Origin: Acidobacteriota bacterium
GTDB taxonomy: Bacteria; Acidobacteriota; Terriglobia; Terriglobales; Acidobacteriaceae
DNA length: 7,485 nucleotides
NCBI GenBank assembly: GCA_021778815.1
Contig: JAJYBW010000167.1
Span: 1 to 7,485, forward strand
Direction of reading: 5' to 3'
Made by a program: the position numbers and the translations under genes. Positions 5,676 through 7,485 of the stretch are shown in pieces. Numbering within the stretch: the first letter of the stretch is position 1; the number at the start of each line of letters is the position of its first letter. The notes under the pieces were generated by a model. It made no database searches and was not told the DNA's origin. It worked only from the letters and a program-made list of their open reading frames with translations.

Positions 5676-7485
5676 TTAACTGCGCCGTCGCTGTATATGT
5701 AACTCTTTCAGTTGCGTTTCGGTGGCAGGTGAAGGCGCATCCACCATCAGGTCCACCGCCTTCGCCGTTTTCGGGAACGCAATCACCTCGCGCAGGCTTT
5801 GCGCCCCTGCAAGAATCATCACAATCCGATCCAGCCCCAGCGCAATGCCGCCATGTGGAGGCGTCCCGTACTCAAGCGCTTCCAGGAAAAATCCAAAGCG
5901 TTCTTTCGCTTCTGCCTCACTCATTCCCAGCGAATGAAAAATTTGCTGCTGCACTTCCTGGCGATGGATACGGATCGATCCTGAACCCAGCTCAACGCCG
6001 TTCAGCACAATGTCATACGCAAGCGCCCGCACCGCGCCGGGATCCGACTCCATGCGGCCCGCCTGCAAATCATCCTCATGCGGCGACGTGAAGGGATGAT
6101 GCGCAAACGTCCACGTCTTCGTCTCCTCATCCCACTCGAAGAATGGAAAATCGGTGACCCAGAGAAATTTGTAATCCTCCGGAGTTCCCTTCTTTTCAAA
6201 CGCCCCGTGTTCCTCGCGGAATCGCTTGGCCAGCTCCAGCCGCAGCAGCCCCGCCTTCTTGTAAATCCAGGCATGGTCTCGCGACTTATTCGCTCCGACC
6301 CGCGGACTCACCACGACCAGCCGATGTTCCGGCTCGATCCGTTCAAGCTTGCAATTGGTTGCCACCGCGCGATCGATTTTCTGCGCCAACCCCGCGTACT
6401 GCGCGCTGCTTGCCAGTCGCTCCACGTCGAGGTAAGCAAGGTCCGGCCCCAGCCCCGCCTCTACTTCCTTGATGAACGCTTTCTTCTGCGTATTGCTCAT
6501 CGCCTGCTTATTCGGAATCACGATGGCCACGATCGGCAGACCCGGCTCAATCTTTAGCGACTCCAGCTCGCCCGCCTCAAACTCACCGCGAACATCCGTC
6601 AACTCCGGCAAGCGCATATCCGGCTTGTCAATGCCGAAGCGGCGAATCGCATCGTCATACGTGATCTGCGGAAATGGAGTCGACAGTTCGATCCCCGCCT
6701 CTCGAAAGGCCGCCGTCAAAAATCCTTCCACCACGCGAAACACCGTCTCCTGCTGCGGAAACGTCATTTCCAGATCGATCTGGGTAAACTCCGGTTGCCG
6801 ATCGGCGCGAAGGTCTTCATCGCGAAAACAGCGCGCAATCTGGAAATACCGATCCAGTCCGCCGATCATCAGGATCTGCTTGAACATCTGCGGCGACTGC
6901 GGCAGCGCGTAAAATTCTCCCGGATGCACCCGGCTCGGCACCAGGTAATCGCGCGCACCCTCCGGCGTCGACCGCGTCATAAACGGCGTTTCAATTTCCA
7001 GAAATCCCTCGCCGGAAAGATACTGCCGAATCGCCAGCGCCACCTTGTGCCGCAGGATCATGTTGTCCTGCATCGCCGGTCGCCGCAGATCGACGTAGCG
7101 ATATTTCAGACGCAGCTCTTCGTTCCCGATCGCTTCTTCTGCCGGCGAAAACGGAGGCGTCTTGGCATCGTTCAAAATGCGCAACTCATCCACGTCGATT
7201 TCAATTTCTCCCGTCGGCATATTCGGATTGATGGAGGCCGCATCGCGCCGACGCACCTTCCCCTGCACCGCAACCACATATTCCGGCCGCACCGCTTCCG
7301 CCTTGGCATGGGCCTCCGGACACAGTTCCTTGTCCAGCACAATCTGCACAATCCCGGCGCGATCCCGCAAATCCAGAAAAATCAAATTCCCATGATCGCG
7401 GCGACGATTCACCCACCCCATCACCACAACCTGCTCGCCATCCGCAGACAGCCGCAGCTCTCCGCACATATGAGTTCGCTGCAAA
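5676..7485 (-). CDS. aspS: Aspartyl-tRNA synthetase (N-terminus cut by window edge)
   Basis: The frame ends at the TAA complementary to 5676-5678 and is open to the right edge. The 602 codons seen begin at a TTG that encodes an internal Leu (LQRTHMCGELRLS), so only a few N-terminal residues are missing from a normal bacterial AspRS of about 590-600 residues. Domains in order, in fragment numbering: OB-fold anticodon-binding domain (about 1-105, with GWVNRRRDHGNLIFLDLRD at 23-41); class II core with YRYVDLRRP (128-136), PEGARDYLVPSR (174-185), motif 2 FRDEDLRADRQPEFTQID (220-237) and motif 3 GLDR (550-553); and the bacterial GAD insertion (about 270-425). It activates Asp with ATP and charges tRNA-Asp in the cytoplasm. 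His31 and Ala83 occupy the two positions linked to tRNA discrimination and suggest a non-discriminating enzyme that also charges tRNA-Asn. It converges on gcdH across the hairpin element. Confidence 0.97.
   Translation of the reverse strand, partial: LQRTHMCGELRLSADGEQVVVMGWVNRRRDHGNLIFLDLRDRAGIVQIVLDKELCPEAHAKAEAVRPEYVVAVQGKVRRRDAASINPNMPTGEIEIDVDELRILNDAKTPPFSPAEEAIGNEELRLKYRYVDLRRPAMQDNMILRHKVALAIRQYLSGEGFLEIETPFMTRSTPEGARDYLVPSRVHPGEFYALPQSPQMFKQILMIGGLDRYFQIARCFRDEDLRADRQPEFTQIDLEMTFPQQETVFRVVEGFLTAAFREAGIELSTPFPQITYDDAIRRFGIDKPDMRLPELTDVRGEFEAGELESLKIEPGLPIVAIVIPNKQAMSNTQKKAFIKEVEAGLGPDLAYLDVERLASSAQYAGLAQKIDRAVATNCKLERIEPEHRLVVVSPRVGANKSRDHAWIYKKAGLLRLELAKRFREEHGAFEKKGTPEDYKFLWVTDFPFFEWDEETKTWTFAHHPFTSPHEDDLQAGRMESDPGAVRALAYDIVLNGVELGSGSIRIHRQEVQQQIFHSLGMSEAEAKERFGFFLEALEYGTPPHGGIALGLDRIVMILAGAQSLREVIAFPKTAKAVDLMVDAPSPATETQLKELHIQRRRS

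Noticed and set aside
7482..7484. TTG at the right edge as the aspS start codon
   Set aside because: Bacterial AspRS proteins usually have a few residues before the L-QRTHMCGEL segment, so this TTG is most likely an internal Leu and the real start lies beyond the window.

Overview
The window looks like chromosomal DNA from an acidobacterium (Acidobacteriota, Terriglobia; Koribacter/Sulfotelmatobacter-like). The base composition is GC-rich with mostly G/C third positions. The short PadR regulator, the lipoprotein carrying TISSV-type Ig-like repeats and an intergenic element beginning GTCATCCCGAGCGAAG are all features I associate with this phylum. The assignment is inference, because there is no rRNA or other marker apart from aspS.

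Layout from left to right: (1) a PadR-type regulator on the minus strand, cut by the left edge, with a palindrome-rich leader; (2) a minus-strand outer-membrane-type lipoprotein with four tandem Ig-like repeats and a C-terminal phosphoesterase domain; (3) a plus-strand atypical short-chain dehydrogenase (NAD-dependent epimerase family), divergent from gene 2; (4) a minus-strand diacylglycerol-kinase-family lipid kinase whose stop codon overlaps that of gene 3; (5) a plus-strand glutaryl-CoA dehydrogenase, divergent from gene 4; (6) a hairpin-bearing intergenic repeat between two converging genes; (7) a minus-strand aspartyl-tRNA synthetase (aspS), nearly complete but cut at its N-terminus by the right edge.

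Most neighbours are divergent or convergent, so there is no clear multi-gene operon and no obvious single pathway. The window reads as housekeeping (aspS), acyl-CoA catabolism (gcdH), lipid modification (lipid kinase), one surface or secreted hydrolase and a local regulator. I found no tRNA, rRNA, CRISPR array, transposase, phage gene or toxin-antitoxin pair, and no convincing undescribed multi-gene system. The points most worth checking are the non-discriminating-type residues in AspRS, the intergenic hairpin element, the near-identical Ig repeat units and the palindromes upstream of padR.
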